A stretch of DNA of 64,000 nucleotides, taken from positions 124,001 through 188,000 of the forward strand of contig NZ_JBMEUF010000003.1 in the NCBI RefSeq assembly GCF_048820975.1. Reading direction: 5' to 3'. Below, piece by piece: positions 44,744-53,695 of this stretch. This stretch comes from Glaciecola sp048820975. GTDB lineage: Bacteria > Pseudomonadota > Gammaproteobacteria > Enterobacterales > Alteromonadaceae. The notes under the pieces are model-generated. The model saw nothing but the letters and a program-made list of their open reading frames with translations. It ran no database searches and was not told the DNA's origin. The position numbers and the translations under genes were made by a program. The number at the start of each line of letters is the position of its first letter. The first letter of the stretch is position 1.

Positions 44744-46297
44744 TTACACTCCTGCTATTTTTACTTGTTTTTGTTGGTCAATTTGGTCGGCTAAATATGT
44801 GTTGTTTAGCACGAAAATTAATGATTTCACACCGGCTTCAACTATGTCGGTGGCAAGGCCAATACCGTTAAAACGGCGGCCATTATATTCTACAATTACG
44901 CTTACTTGGGCTAGGGCGCCAGCGCCTTCACCTTTTGAATCAAGCTTAAAGTCTACAATGTCTAAATCATGGCCTTTTATGGCTTTAATAATCGCATTGA
45001 AAGCGGCATCAACTGGGCCGTTGCCGGTAGAGGCTTCAGTTACCTCTTCTTCGCCAACCATAACGGTTACGGTGGCAGAAGGAATGATGTTTTGCCCTGA
45101 GGTAGCATGCAAATATTGAAGTTTATAGTACGCTTGCTCGTGTTTTTGTTGATCAAAAAACAATAAGGCTTCTAAGTCATAGTCAAACACTTGGCCTTTT
45201 TTGTCAGCCAATTTCAAAAATGAAGTATATATGTTGTCAAGGTCGTATTCATCGGTGCCATAGCCTAGCTCACCTAAACGGTGCTTAATTACATGGCGGC
45301 CCGAACGAGAGGTTAAGTTTAGTACATTCTTATTAATACCCACAGACTCAGGGGTCATAATTTCGTAGGTATTTTCGCCTTTTAATACGCCATCTTGGTG
45401 TATACCTGAAGAGTGACTAAAAGCATTCGCGCCCACTATTGCCTTATTCATTTGCACAGGCATATTACATAACTGGCTGACTAATTTAGAGGCTTTGTGA
45501 ATTTCTTGGCTCTTTATATTGGTATCTAAGCCTAGCTTTGCGTAGCGCGTTTGTAAGGTCATGGCTATTTCTTCAAGTGAGCAGTTACCTGCACGCTCGC
45601 CTATGCCATTAACCGTACACTCAATTTGGCGAGCGCCGTGCTCTACCGCAGCCAATGAATTAGCTACGGCTAAACCTAAGTCATTATGACAATGCACAGA
45701 AATAACGGCTTTATCAATATTAGGTACGCGGTTATAAAGGTTTTGAATAATTCCGCCAAATTCAGATGGAATCGTGTAACCAACGGTATCAGGAATATTG
45801 ACCGTGGTAGCACCTGCATTAATAGCTGATTCAACCATGCGGCATAAATAATCGATATGAGTACGCCCCGCGTCTTCACATGAAAACTCTACGTCATCAG
45901 TATATTTACGCGCATGTTTAATGGCTTTCACCGCCATTTCAACTACCTCATCTTGCGATTTACGTAGCTTAGTACCAACGTGAATATCAGATGTTGCAAT
46001 AAAAGTGTGAATTCTAAAGGCATCAGCAACGCTCAACGCTTGCCCGCATGCGTCAATATCTTTCTCTAGCGCTCTTGATAAACCGCATACTCGTGCGTTT
46101 TTAATTTCTTGGGCAATTAATTTTACCGACTCAAAATCACCAGGAGATGAAACAGGGAATCCAGCTTCTATTACATCAACGCCAAGGCGTTCAAGCATAA
46201 GCGCAATTTGTAGTTTTTCACGCACATTCAAACTTGCTGGAAGGGCTTGTTCGCCATCACGCAATGTGGTGTCAAAAATAATGACTTGGTCGCTCAT
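44744..46297 (-). CDS. leuA: 2-isopropylmalate synthase LeuA
   Basis: First enzyme of leucine synthesis (517 aa), condensing 2-oxoisovalerate with acetyl-CoA. 'DTTLRDGEQALPASL' and 'HCHNDLGLAVANSLAA' are the catalytic-barrel signatures, and the C-terminal ~130 residues form the leucine-binding regulatory domain, so feedback inhibition is expected. AGGAG lies 7-8 bases before the ATG. The gene is preceded by a leader peptide and attenuator described separately. Heads leuABCD. Confidence 0.97.
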   Translation of the reverse strand: MSDQVIIFDTTLRDGEQALPASLNVREKLQIALMLERLGVDVIEAGFPVSSPGDFESVKLIAQEIKNARVCGLSRALEKDIDACGQALSVADAFRIHTFIATSDIHVGTKLRKSQDEVVEMAVKAIKHARKYTDDVEFSCEDAGRTHIDYLCRMVESAINAGATTVNIPDTVGYTIPSEFGGIIQNLYNRVPNIDKAVISVHCHNDLGLAVANSLAAVEHGARQIECTVNGIGERAGNCSLEEIAMTLQTRYAKLGLDTNIKSQEIHKASKLVSQLCNMPVQMNKAIVGANAFSHSSGIHQDGVLKGENTYEIMTPESVGINKNVLNLTSRSGRHVIKHRLGELGYGTDEYDLDNIYTSFLKLADKKGQVFDYDLEALLFFDQQKHEQAYYKLQYLHATSGQNIIPSATVTVMVGEEEVTEASTGNGPVDAAFNAIIKAIKGHDLDIVDFKLDSKGEGAGALAQVSVIVEYNGRRFNGIGLATDIVEAGVKSLIFVLNNTYLADQIDQQKQVKIAGV

Positions 46298-46410
46298 ATT
46301 TCACTCCTGTAAGGGCTTATTCGCCTACATTGTATCATTGTTAATATGCCTGTTATTGATTGATTTAAAGCCTTTTTTGATGACTTAACCATACTTAGCA
46401 TGAGAGGCAT

Positions 46411-46439
46411 AAAAAAACCCGCGCTAAGCACGGGTTTTT
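46411..46439 (-). terminator. Leucine-operon attenuator terminator
   Basis: On the minus strand CCCGTGC (46434-46428), loop TTA, then GCGCGGG (46424-46418), followed by seven T (46417-46411). It lies 20 nt beyond the leader-peptide stop and 113 nt before leuA. Its upstream arm can instead pair with the end of the leader ORF (see antiterminator). Confidence 0.9.
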
Positions 46440-46468
46440 ATGTTTTAGTAAACTACGCTCACCCGCAC
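46428..46468 (-). promoter_or_regulatory. Antiterminator pairing of the leu attenuator
   Basis: GTGCGGGT at 46468-46461 (overlapping the last codons of the leader ORF) can pair along all eight positions, including two G.U pairs, with ACCCGTGC at 46435-46428, the upstream arm of the terminator. A ribosome stalled at the Leu codons upstream would leave this pairing free and allow read-through, as in trp- and leu-type attenuation. Confidence 0.75.
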
Positions 46469-46545
46469 CGATTAAGATGTAATGGTAAGAGCAGCAGGAT
46501 AGAAATAACGCGAAAGCGAATATTTGATGATAAATATTTTGTCAT
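46459..46545 (-). CDS. leuL: leu operon leader peptide
   Basis: A 28-codon ORF too short for routine gene calling: MTKYLSSNIRF..., then ILLLLPLHLNRCG and TGA. Leucine codons are clustered (CTG CTG CTC TTA, then TTA and CTT within four more codons; 46497-46474) just before the attenuator arms. AGGA lies 6 bases before the ATG. Peptide function is none; translation speed senses charged tRNA-Leu and sets transcription of leuABCD. Stop codon overlaps the antiterminator region. Confidence 0.88.
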   Translation of the reverse strand: MTKYLSSNIRFRVISILLLLPLHLNRCG

Positions 46546-46584
46546 TTCAGTTCCTGTTGGGTAAAAACGTAATTTCATGCTAGA

Positions 46585-46613
46585 AATGTAACTTTCTTTG
46601 CAATGAGCGTCAA
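46585..46613 (-). promoter_or_regulatory. Sigma-70-type promoter of the leu operon
   Basis: TTGACG (46613-46608) and TACATT (46590-46585) are separated by exactly 17 bp on the minus strand. The transcript would start near 46577, about 32 nt before the leader-peptide ATG. This accounts, with the leader and attenuator, for most of the 380-bp gap 46298-46677. Confidence 0.7.
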
Positions 46614-46677
46614 GCCAAAAACCCCTTAAAAACGGATTACTTGCTAATTATTACGTGATTACTTAGTTAGTTTACTT

Positions 46678-48864
46678 CTATCCTTGTAATTTGGCCTTCA
46701 TTTCTTTGCGTCTCTCATGCAAAAGTGGCTCGGTGTAACCGTTGGGTTGATCTTTTCCTTTAAAGATTAAATCGTGGGCTGCTTGAAATCCTATACTACT
46801 TTGCAAATTGGGCAGCATGGGAATGTATTCGCTATCATCAGCGTTTTGCTCATCTACTAATGCGGCCATACGTTCCATTGAAGCATTAATTTGCGCCTCG
46901 CTAACTAAACCATGCTCTAACCAATTAGCAATATGCTGGCTAGATATACGCAAGGTTGCTCTATCTTCCATAAGGCCAACATTGTTTATGTCGGGTACTT
47001 TTGAGCAGCCAATACCTTGGTGTACCCAGCGCACAACATAGCCCAATATGCCTTGTACGTTGTTATCAAGATCATGCTGAATTTCTTCATCACTCAATAA
47101 CTCGTTTCCTTGCAATGGAATATCAAGAATGGTATCGGTGCCATCAAAGCTTTGTGTGTCAGAGGCGTTAATAATTGTATCTTGTAAGCTGAACACGTCT
47201 ACCGTGTGATAATGCATAGCGTGAAGCGTTGCACCAGTAGGTGAGGGTACCCAAGCGGTTGATGCACCCGCTTTAGGGTGGGCAATTTTCGCCTCAAGCA
47301 TGGCTGCCATTTGATCAGGAATAGGCCACATGCCTTTACCAATTTGCGCTTTACCCGACAAACCTGCTTTTAAGCCCGTAATTACGTTAGCTTTTTCATA
47401 AGCGTGTATCCAAGGGCGCGCTTTTAACTCAGCTTTTGCGGCAAATGGCCCTTTTAACATAGAGGTATGAATTTCATCACCTGTGCGATCAAGGAAACCA
47501 GTATTGATGAAAACAACGCGCTCTTTAGCGGCTGCAATACAAGCTGCTAAGTTAACACTGGTGCGGCGCTCTTCATCCATAATGCCGACTTTTAAGGTGT
47601 TTTTCGCTACGCCAATTACCGGTTCAATAGCGGCAAATAAAGCATCAGTGAACGCAACTTCTTCAGGCCCGTGCATCTTAGGTTTCACAATATAAACACT
47701 GCCGGTTTTACTATTGCTAAACTGGCTATTGTTAAGCAGGTCATGTTTGGCAATAAGGCTGGTAATAAGCCCATCCATAATCCCTTCAAAAATAGGCTCA
47801 TCGTTAAATAAAATGGCGTCGTTGGTCATAAGATGGCCTACGTTTCGCACAAACATTAAGCTTCTGCCTGATAAGCTAAAACGAGTGTTATTTGCCCCAG
47901 TGTATTGGCGATCAGGATTCATAGTTCGGGTAATAGATTTACCGCCTTTTTGCATATCAAATTGTAAACTACCTTGCATTAAGCCAAGCCAGTTTTTATA
48001 AACTAAGGTTTTGTCTTCAGCATCTACCGCAGCAACTGAATCTTCGCAGTCCATAATGGTGGTTATTGCAGATTCAATGAGCAAATCTTTAATACTTGCG
48101 GGATCAGCCGAGCCTATGGGATGCTTAGCATCAAATTGAATTTCAATATGCAAGTGGTTGTGCTTAAGCAGTATGGCTTCGAATTGGTCCGCACTTTTGC
48201 TAGGTGTAAAACCAACAAATTGACTAGGCTTAGCCAAGCTTTGTTTTGAATCATTGTTAAGGGTAACCACTAATTCGCCGTTCTCAACGTTATAGTTGGT
48301 ACTATCAGCATGAGAACCATTCGCTAATGGTGCGGCTTCATCAAGCAGTGCACGCGCTCTTTTAATAACAGCTTGCCCGCGTTTAGGATTATACTGGCCT
48401 TGTTTCTCTTGCCCGTTTTCATCGCCAATTGCGTCAGTGCCGTATAGGGCGTCATATAAACTTCCCCACCTTGCATTTACTGCGTTTAATGCATATCGCG
48501 CGTTATTTATAGGCACAACCAATTGCGGGCCGGCAATATGAGCAATTTCATCATCAACGTTTTCAGTGCTTATTTTGCTTTGCGCGGGAGTGGGCAACAA
48601 ATAGTCTATTTCTTGTAAAAACGTTTTGTACTGTTCAAAACTGGCACCTTTGTTATGCAGGTGAAAGTTGTCTATTTTCAGCTGTAGCTCATCTCGTTTG
48701 GCTAACAAGGCCTTATTGATAGGCGTAAATTCAGCCACAACTTTTTCAAAACCTGTCCAAAAATCGGCTTGCGTTACTTCAGTACCAGGCAACGCCTCTT
48801 GGATCAGAAATTGGTGTAAAACTGGCGCAATTTTAAGTGCGCCTTTTTGAATATATGAGGTCAT
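46678..48864 (-). CDS. glcB: Malate synthase G
   Basis: Malate synthase G (728 aa) condenses glyoxylate with acetyl-CoA in the glyoxylate cycle. The start at 48864 (MTSYIQKGALKIAPVLHQFL) has GGAGAAG at good spacing and gives the family N-terminus; in-frame sequence upstream does not. The ~725-residue length and single-chain arrangement identify isoform G rather than A (AceB). Family blocks include 'ITTIMDCEDSVAAVDAEDK', 'MNPDRQYT' and 'GIMDEERRTSVN'. It follows the LysR gene and isocitrate lyase on the same strand; a long dyad lies 136 bp upstream. Confidence 0.94.
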   Translation of the reverse strand: MTSYIQKGALKIAPVLHQFLIQEALPGTEVTQADFWTGFEKVVAEFTPINKALLAKRDELQLKIDNFHLHNKGASFEQYKTFLQEIDYLLPTPAQSKISTENVDDEIAHIAGPQLVVPINNARYALNAVNARWGSLYDALYGTDAIGDENGQEKQGQYNPKRGQAVIKRARALLDEAAPLANGSHADSTNYNVENGELVVTLNNDSKQSLAKPSQFVGFTPSKSADQFEAILLKHNHLHIEIQFDAKHPIGSADPASIKDLLIESAITTIMDCEDSVAAVDAEDKTLVYKNWLGLMQGSLQFDMQKGGKSITRTMNPDRQYTGANNTRFSLSGRSLMFVRNVGHLMTNDAILFNDEPIFEGIMDGLITSLIAKHDLLNNSQFSNSKTGSVYIVKPKMHGPEEVAFTDALFAAIEPVIGVAKNTLKVGIMDEERRTSVNLAACIAAAKERVVFINTGFLDRTGDEIHTSMLKGPFAAKAELKARPWIHAYEKANVITGLKAGLSGKAQIGKGMWPIPDQMAAMLEAKIAHPKAGASTAWVPSPTGATLHAMHYHTVDVFSLQDTIINASDTQSFDGTDTILDIPLQGNELLSDEEIQHDLDNNVQGILGYVVRWVHQGIGCSKVPDINNVGLMEDRATLRISSQHIANWLEHGLVSEAQINASMERMAALVDEQNADDSEYIPMLPNLQSSIGFQAAHDLIFKGKDQPNGYTEPLLHERRKEMKAKLQG

Positions 48865-48999
48865 TATCTTCTCCATTACATGCCGCTGTGTTTTAGCCTG
48901 CACTTCGTTCTGTCATACGACGTAAATTATACAGCGCAAAGTGCTTTTTAATTATTGTACTGAGTGTAATGAACTGAAGAATAAATGGAACTTTATGCC

Positions 49000-49041
49000 G
49001 TTCATGCTTAGCATTCACTGTGTGAATGCTAAAGCGTGAAC
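49000..49041. promoter_or_regulatory. Long inverted repeat upstream of glcB
   Basis: Nineteen paired positions with one bulge and one wobble: the arm at 49000-49018 ends AGCATTCAC, loop TGT, and the arm at 49022-49041 begins GTGAATGCT. It has no T-tract on either side, so it is not a convincing terminator. It lies 45 bp after the LysR gene and 136 bp before glcB. Confidence 0.55.
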
Positions 49042-49085
49042 CGATGGACTGGCGTTTTTAAAGCGTGAAATGACAGGTTTTGCGC

Positions 49086-50030
49086 CTACTGTGCCTGCAT
49101 TTCATTCGCTACGTCACCTATTAAACGGCGCAACCATATATGGCCCGCATCATGGTGTAATAGTGCGCTCCAAGCCATTTTTAAGGCAATGGGGGGAATA
49201 TCAAAAGGAGGCGACACTATTTTAATAGCTGCATCATCTTTAAATATGTTGGCAGCCTTAGTGGGCAGGGTGGCTATTAGGTTTTGCGTTTTAGCCATTT
49301 GTAGCGCGGCATGGTAGTGGCGAGTAAACACTCTAATATCACGTTTTTTGCCAATTTTAGTTAGCTCAGCATCTACCCAACCTAGCTTCTGTACTTCAGT
49401 GGGATCAATACCTACGCCTACGCCAAAACCGGTTTTACTTACCCAAATGTGCTGGCCACTTAAGTATTGCTCTAAGCCAAAGCTTTGAGCTCGCGGGTGA
49501 TCAGCTCGTATTACGCACGAAAAATCATCGTACCAAATAACTTTTTGGTGGAAGCTTAAAGGTAATTCTTCAAAGCGGTTAATTGCCATATCAACCTTGC
49601 CTTGTTCTACGTCATGAAAGGTCACATCACTTGGTGTAATCAAATCAAGCGTGATGTTAGGAGCAAGCTCTGTTAAGCGCCCAACTAGGCTAAGGAGTAG
49701 GGTAGATTCAGCATAATCGCTGGTCATAATTCTAAAGGTTCTAACGCTGGTGAGTGGGTCAAATTCAACTTCTGGTTGAATGCTAGATTCTAACTGACTC
49801 AACACATCGCGAATAACGGGTTGCAACTCTACAGCCCTTTTTGTTGGTGTCATACCATCGCTGGTTCTTACCAAAAGTGGGTCTTTAAATAAATCTCGCA
49901 AACGTTTCAAACCATTGCTCATAGCCGGTTGAGTGATGCTTAATTGATTTGCGGCTTTTGTTACGCTGCCCTCGCGTAGCAGTACATCTAAATACACCAA
50001 TAAATTGAGGTCGACTTTGGCAATATTCAC
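49086..50030 (-). CDS. LysR-family transcriptional regulator between glcB and aceA
   Basis: LysR-type regulator of 314 aa. The winged HTH (~1-62, 'LNLLVYLDVLLREGSVTKAANQLSITQPAMSNGLKRLRDLF') is of the NodD/LeuO-like class, and the substrate-binding domain follows from ~90. It sits between isocitrate lyase and malate synthase on the same strand, so it probably senses a metabolite of the glyoxylate cycle or of fatty-acid or acetate use and controls both flanking genes (inference). No T-N11-A site could be identified with confidence. Confidence 0.88.
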   Translation of the reverse strand: MNIAKVDLNLLVYLDVLLREGSVTKAANQLSITQPAMSNGLKRLRDLFKDPLLVRTSDGMTPTKRAVELQPVIRDVLSQLESSIQPEVEFDPLTSVRTFRIMTSDYAESTLLLSLVGRLTELAPNITLDLITPSDVTFHDVEQGKVDMAINRFEELPLSFHQKVIWYDDFSCVIRADHPRAQSFGLEQYLSGQHIWVSKTGFGVGVGIDPTEVQKLGWVDAELTKIGKKRDIRVFTRHYHAALQMAKTQNLIATLPTKAANIFKDDAAIKIVSPPFDIPPIALKMAWSALLHHDAGHIWLRRLIGDVANEMQAQ

Positions 50031-50173
50031 GATTAGTTTCCTTGTACGCTTTTGCTTTGCTTAGTAATTACTATACATTGATTATATAAAAATTAGCAAT
50101 AATTAAAAGGTTTGCTATTAATTTTGTGAATATAAAACGTTAGATATTTGTGAAGATATTGAAAAATATAAAG

Positions 50174-50193
50174 AAAAAACGCCCCGAAGGGCG
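50174..50193 (-). terminator. Intrinsic terminator of aceA
   Basis: On the minus strand CGCCC (50193-50189), loop TTCG and GGGCG (50184-50180), followed by TTTTTT (50179-50174). It begins ~30 bp after the aceA stop and separates aceA from the LysR gene, which must therefore have its own promoter. Confidence 0.85.
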
Positions 50194-50223
50194 CCGAACA
50201 AGAGTTTGTTGTGTGTCTTTTAT

Positions 50224-51840
50224 TTATGCGATGGCATCAAATTGATTCATCGTGTTGTCTTCGCCCGATGCTTTAAGTGCTTGGTCACCTGAGAAGTACT
50301 CTTTATGTGTATCACCTAAATCAGAACCCGCCATGGCTTGGTGTTTAACACAAGCTAAGCTTTGGCGAATTTCTTCACGCTGAACACCTTTAACATACGC
50401 TAGCATGCCTTGGTCACCGAAGTAGCCTTTTGCTAGATTGTCAGTAGATAAAGCAGCAGTATGATAAGTAGGTAAAGTAATCAAATGATGGAAAATACCA
50501 GCTTCACGTGCAGCATCTGCTTGGAAAGTACGTACTTTTTCATCCGCTTCAATAGCAAGGTCAGTGGTATCGTACTTAGCTGACATAAGCGCACTGCGAT
50601 CATATGCTGAGGTATCTTTACCGGCTTCGTTCCATCCATCAAATACTTGCTGGCGGAAATTAAGTGTCCAGTTAAATGAAGGCGAGTTGTTGTATACAAG
50701 TTTCGCATTTGGTACATCTTCACGAATTTTGTTTACCATAGCTGCAATTTGGCCAACGTGTGGTTTTTCAGTTTCTATCCAAAGTAAGTCAGCACCATTT
50801 TGTAATGAGGTTACGCAGTCAAGTACTACGCGGTCAAAACCAGTGTCTTCTTTAAATTTATACAAACCATTGGGTAAACGAACCGGTTTAACAAGCTGGC
50901 CGTCTAATTTCATTACCGTGTCACCGTTGCCTAAGTCATCAACACTATTTACTGGCGTAGTTTCAAGAAACGCATTGTATTGAGCCGCTAAATCACCTTC
51001 GCTTTGCGATACTGGGATTTTTTGCGTTAAGCCAGCACCTAATGAATCAGTACGCGCAACAATAACGCCGTCATCTACGCCTAATTCTAAAAATGCATAA
51101 CGAACAGCATTAATTTTGGCTAAGAAATCTTCGTGCGGAACGGTTACTTTGCCGTCTTGGTGGCCACACTGCTTAGCATCAGATACTTGGTTTTCAATTT
51201 GAATACAGCATGCGCCAGCTTCAATCATCTTTTTAGCAAGTAGGTAGGTGGCTTCTTCATTACCGAAACCGGCGTCAATATCAGCAATAATTGGCACTAC
51301 ATGTGATTCAAAATTGTCAATTTGCGCCTGAATAGCCGCTACTTTTTTCGCGCCGTTTTCGCTGCTATCTGCTTTGGCATCATCTAATTGATGGAACAAG
51401 TCACCTAACTCGCGAGCATCGGCTTGGCGTAAGAAGGTATACAGCTCTTCAATAAGTGCTGGTACTGTGGTTTTTTCGTGCATTGATTGGTCAGGCAACG
51501 GACCAAATTCAGAACGAAGTGCCGCTACCATCCAACCCGATAAGTACAAATAGCTCTTTTGCGTAGTCCCTTGATGCTTTTTAACTGACAACATTTTTTG
51601 TTGACCAATAAAGCCATGCCAGCAACCTAATGATTGTGTGTATTGTGAAGAGTCAGCATCGTATTCAGCCATATCTTGACGCATAATACCTGCGGTGTAT
51701 TTGGCTATATCTAGCCCAGTAGTAAAGCGGTTTTGGATTTTCATGCGCGCTGCATATTCAGGGCTTATTGCATTCCAGCCAGTACCTTGATTTGCTTTCA
51801 AATCGGCGAATTGTTTAATGGTGTCTTGATACTGTGACAT
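50224..51840 (-). CDS. aceA: Isocitrate lyase
   Basis: Isocitrate lyase of 538 aa that splits isocitrate into glyoxylate and succinate. The catalytic loop reads SDAKQCGHQDGK (Cys near residue 226), and 'ADIDAGFGNEEATYLLAKKM' is the metal-binding region. At 538 residues it belongs to the long form (~530 aa) found in Pseudomonas and Alteromonadales rather than the 430-aa E. coli form. An intrinsic terminator follows. Preceded by a 371-bp divergent region shared with the alkaline phosphatase gene. Confidence 0.95.
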   Translation of the reverse strand: MSQYQDTIKQFADLKANQGTGWNAISPEYAARMKIQNRFTTGLDIAKYTAGIMRQDMAEYDADSSQYTQSLGCWHGFIGQQKMLSVKKHQGTTQKSYLYLSGWMVAALRSEFGPLPDQSMHEKTTVPALIEELYTFLRQADARELGDLFHQLDDAKADSSENGAKKVAAIQAQIDNFESHVVPIIADIDAGFGNEEATYLLAKKMIEAGACCIQIENQVSDAKQCGHQDGKVTVPHEDFLAKINAVRYAFLELGVDDGVIVARTDSLGAGLTQKIPVSQSEGDLAAQYNAFLETTPVNSVDDLGNGDTVMKLDGQLVKPVRLPNGLYKFKEDTGFDRVVLDCVTSLQNGADLLWIETEKPHVGQIAAMVNKIREDVPNAKLVYNNSPSFNWTLNFRQQVFDGWNEAGKDTSAYDRSALMSAKYDTTDLAIEADEKVRTFQADAAREAGIFHHLITLPTYHTAALSTDNLAKGYFGDQGMLAYVKGVQREEIRQSLACVKHQAMAGSDLGDTHKEYFSGDQALKASGEDNTMNQFDAIA

Positions 51841-52211
51841 AGTAAATTCCTCAGCTTTCTTAAAATATGGGGCTGTACAATTACAGCCTTATTAACGTGT
51901 TGTGTGTATTAATTGTGTCTCTATTTATGTATTGCTGTTTGAGTACGCATTCATCCTAGGCGCAGAAACACAATAAATAAAATATATAAAATTCATTTAC
52001 ATCATTAATTTCATGAATGCATTTAAGGGTTGCTTGTAAAATTTTACATGTGAAAATCACAAAAATTGACTTTCTTAAAGTGGCATCACACGCAAACTCT
52101 ATAAAAAATTAAAAAAGATGACGCTAAATGCCTTGTGGTCATTAGAATGACACTATTTTGTTGTATACTTTCGTTCATAAAATTGAAATGTGAGTACAAT
52201 TTAGGAAATTT
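51841..52211. promoter_or_regulatory. Divergent region between aceA and PhoA-type phosphatase
   Basis: No gene is seen in this AT-rich gap. Three dyads are present: GGCTGTA/TACAGCC with a 4-nt loop (51871-51888) in the aceA leader; TGTGA, AAA, TCACA (52049-52061); and GTCATT, AG, AATGAC (52138-52151) before the phosphatase, near a TATACT-like -10 (~52163-52168). The last could be a phosphate-regulated site, but it does not match two direct Pho-box repeats. Confidence 0.4.
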
Positions 52212-53609
52212 ATGATCACTACAAAGCTCAGTTATATTGGTAAATGGTTTGGGATAGGGCTTGCGTGCGCAAGTTTCAGTGCGTGTGTTGTTATTGATGT
52301 TGAAGCTGCTAAACAAGTAGACAATCAAGTTTCATCTAAAAGCCAAGCAAGTGTTCCGAAGAATATTATTATGGTTGTGGCAGATGGTACAGGGCCTGCA
52401 TTTACTACGGCCTATCGTTATTACAATGACAATCCGAACACGCCTTATATTGAAACCACTATTTTTGACGATACCTTAGTCGGCGGTTCAAGCACTTATC
52501 CTCATGAAGTAAGTGGCTTAGTGACTGATTCTGCAGCAAGTGCCACAGCTTTGGCCGCAGGCGTTAAGAGCTACAATGGCGCTATAGGCGTTGATGTAAA
52601 CAAGCAAGCGGTAGAAACCGTGCTGCATAGAGCTCATAAGTTAGGATTAAAAACTGGCCTGGCGGTTACTAGCCATATTGTTCATGCAACACCAGCAGCT
52701 TACATGGTAGCTAATGAATCACGCCAAAATTATAATGAAATAGCCGATAGCTTTTATGATGACCGCATTAACGATGAGCATTTAGCTGACATTATGTTAG
52801 GTGCTGGTTGGGGATTCTTTATGCGAGAAGACCGTAACCTGGTGAACGAATTTAAAGCCGATGGTTATCAATATATTGATAAATATTCACAACTGGCAAG
52901 CATTGATTCAGCAAAACCGGTGCTTGGATTGTTTGGTGATAGCGGCCTACCTTGGGCCTTAGATGACAAAGAACCGCTTCGCTTGCGCAAGTTAACCGAA
53001 GCCGCAGTTCCGTATTTAGAAAATGAAGACGGTTTCTTTTTATTAGTTGAGGCAAGCCAAGTCGATTGGGCAGGACATGGGAATGATATTTCTGCCGCGA
53101 TGGCTGAAATGCATGACTTAGCTAAAACTATGGAATATTTGTATGAATATGTGCAAAGCCATCCTGATACCTTAGTTGTTATGACGGCGGATCATAGTAC
53201 AGGCGGCTTAACCATTGGTGCTAATGGTGTATATGCATGGCAGCCACAATGGTTGAAAAACTTCAAAGCATCTGTTGCAACTATTGCTGAATCTATAATA
53301 GAAGAGGCTGACAAAGGCGCGTTTGTATCAACGCAATTTGGTTTTGATCTTAACGAAAGTGAAGTAGAGCAGGTAAACACCATTAATGCTCAAATGAGTG
53401 CTCGTGAAATTCAAGCGGTGCTTAAGGATATTGTAGATAAACGAAGCAATACTGGCTGGACTACTTCAGGACATACCGGAATTGACGTACAAGTATTTGC
53501 TTTTGGTCCATCATCTGAACGCTTTGCGGGTAGCCAAGACAATACTGACATTGCACACAAAATTTTCGATTTGCTGAATACCTACTACAAACAAAAAGCG
53601 AATAAGTAG
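52212..53609 (+). CDS. PhoA-family alkaline phosphatase
   Basis: Alkaline phosphatase of 465 aa. 'VADGTGPA' (Asp58) and 'VTDSAASATALAAG' contain the metal ligand and the Ser107 nucleophile; 'EASQVDWAGHGND', 'VMTADHSTGG' and 'SGHTGIDV' supply the remaining metal ligands. A hydrophobic N-terminus ending FSAC (Cys25) could be a lipobox, though the -3 residue is unusual. It is the second phosphatase family in the window besides PhoD. It is divergent from aceA and ends at a strong bidirectional terminator. Confidence 0.9.
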   Translation: MITTKLSYIGKWFGIGLACASFSACVVIDVEAAKQVDNQVSSKSQASVPKNIIMVVADGTGPAFTTAYRYYNDNPNTPYIETTIFDDTLVGGSSTYPHEVSGLVTDSAASATALAAGVKSYNGAIGVDVNKQAVETVLHRAHKLGLKTGLAVTSHIVHATPAAYMVANESRQNYNEIADSFYDDRINDEHLADIMLGAGWGFFMREDRNLVNEFKADGYQYIDKYSQLASIDSAKPVLGLFGDSGLPWALDDKEPLRLRKLTEAAVPYLENEDGFFLLVEASQVDWAGHGNDISAAMAEMHDLAKTMEYLYEYVQSHPDTLVVMTADHSTGGLTIGANGVYAWQPQWLKNFKASVATIAESIIEEADKGAFVSTQFGFDLNESEVEQVNTINAQMSAREIQAVLKDIVDKRSNTGWTTSGHTGIDVQVFAFGPSSERFAGSQDNTDIAHKIFDLLNTYYKQKANK

Positions 53610-53632
53610 CAAGCTTTATAAAAGGTTGATAT

Positions 53633-53669
53633 AAAAAGCCAGATACTTTCGTATCTGGCTTTTTTATTG
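53633..53669. terminator. Bidirectional intrinsic terminator
   Basis: A 14-bp perfect stem (AAAAAGCCAGATAC at 53633-53646, GTATCTGGCTTTTT at 53651-53664) with a TTTC loop and flanking A- and T-runs. It separates the convergent phosphatase and DUF2855 genes. Confidence 0.92.
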
Positions 53670-53695
53670 AGGTTCTAAAAGATTGGTAATGCTTT

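Noticed and set aside
52049..52061. CRP site between aceA and the phosphatase
   Set aside because: TGTGA and TCACA are separated by 3 bp instead of the 6 bp required.
52138..52151. Pho box before the PhoA-type gene
   Set aside because: GTCATT/AATGAC is an inverted repeat, whereas a Pho box needs two direct CTGTCAT-like repeats 11 bp apart.
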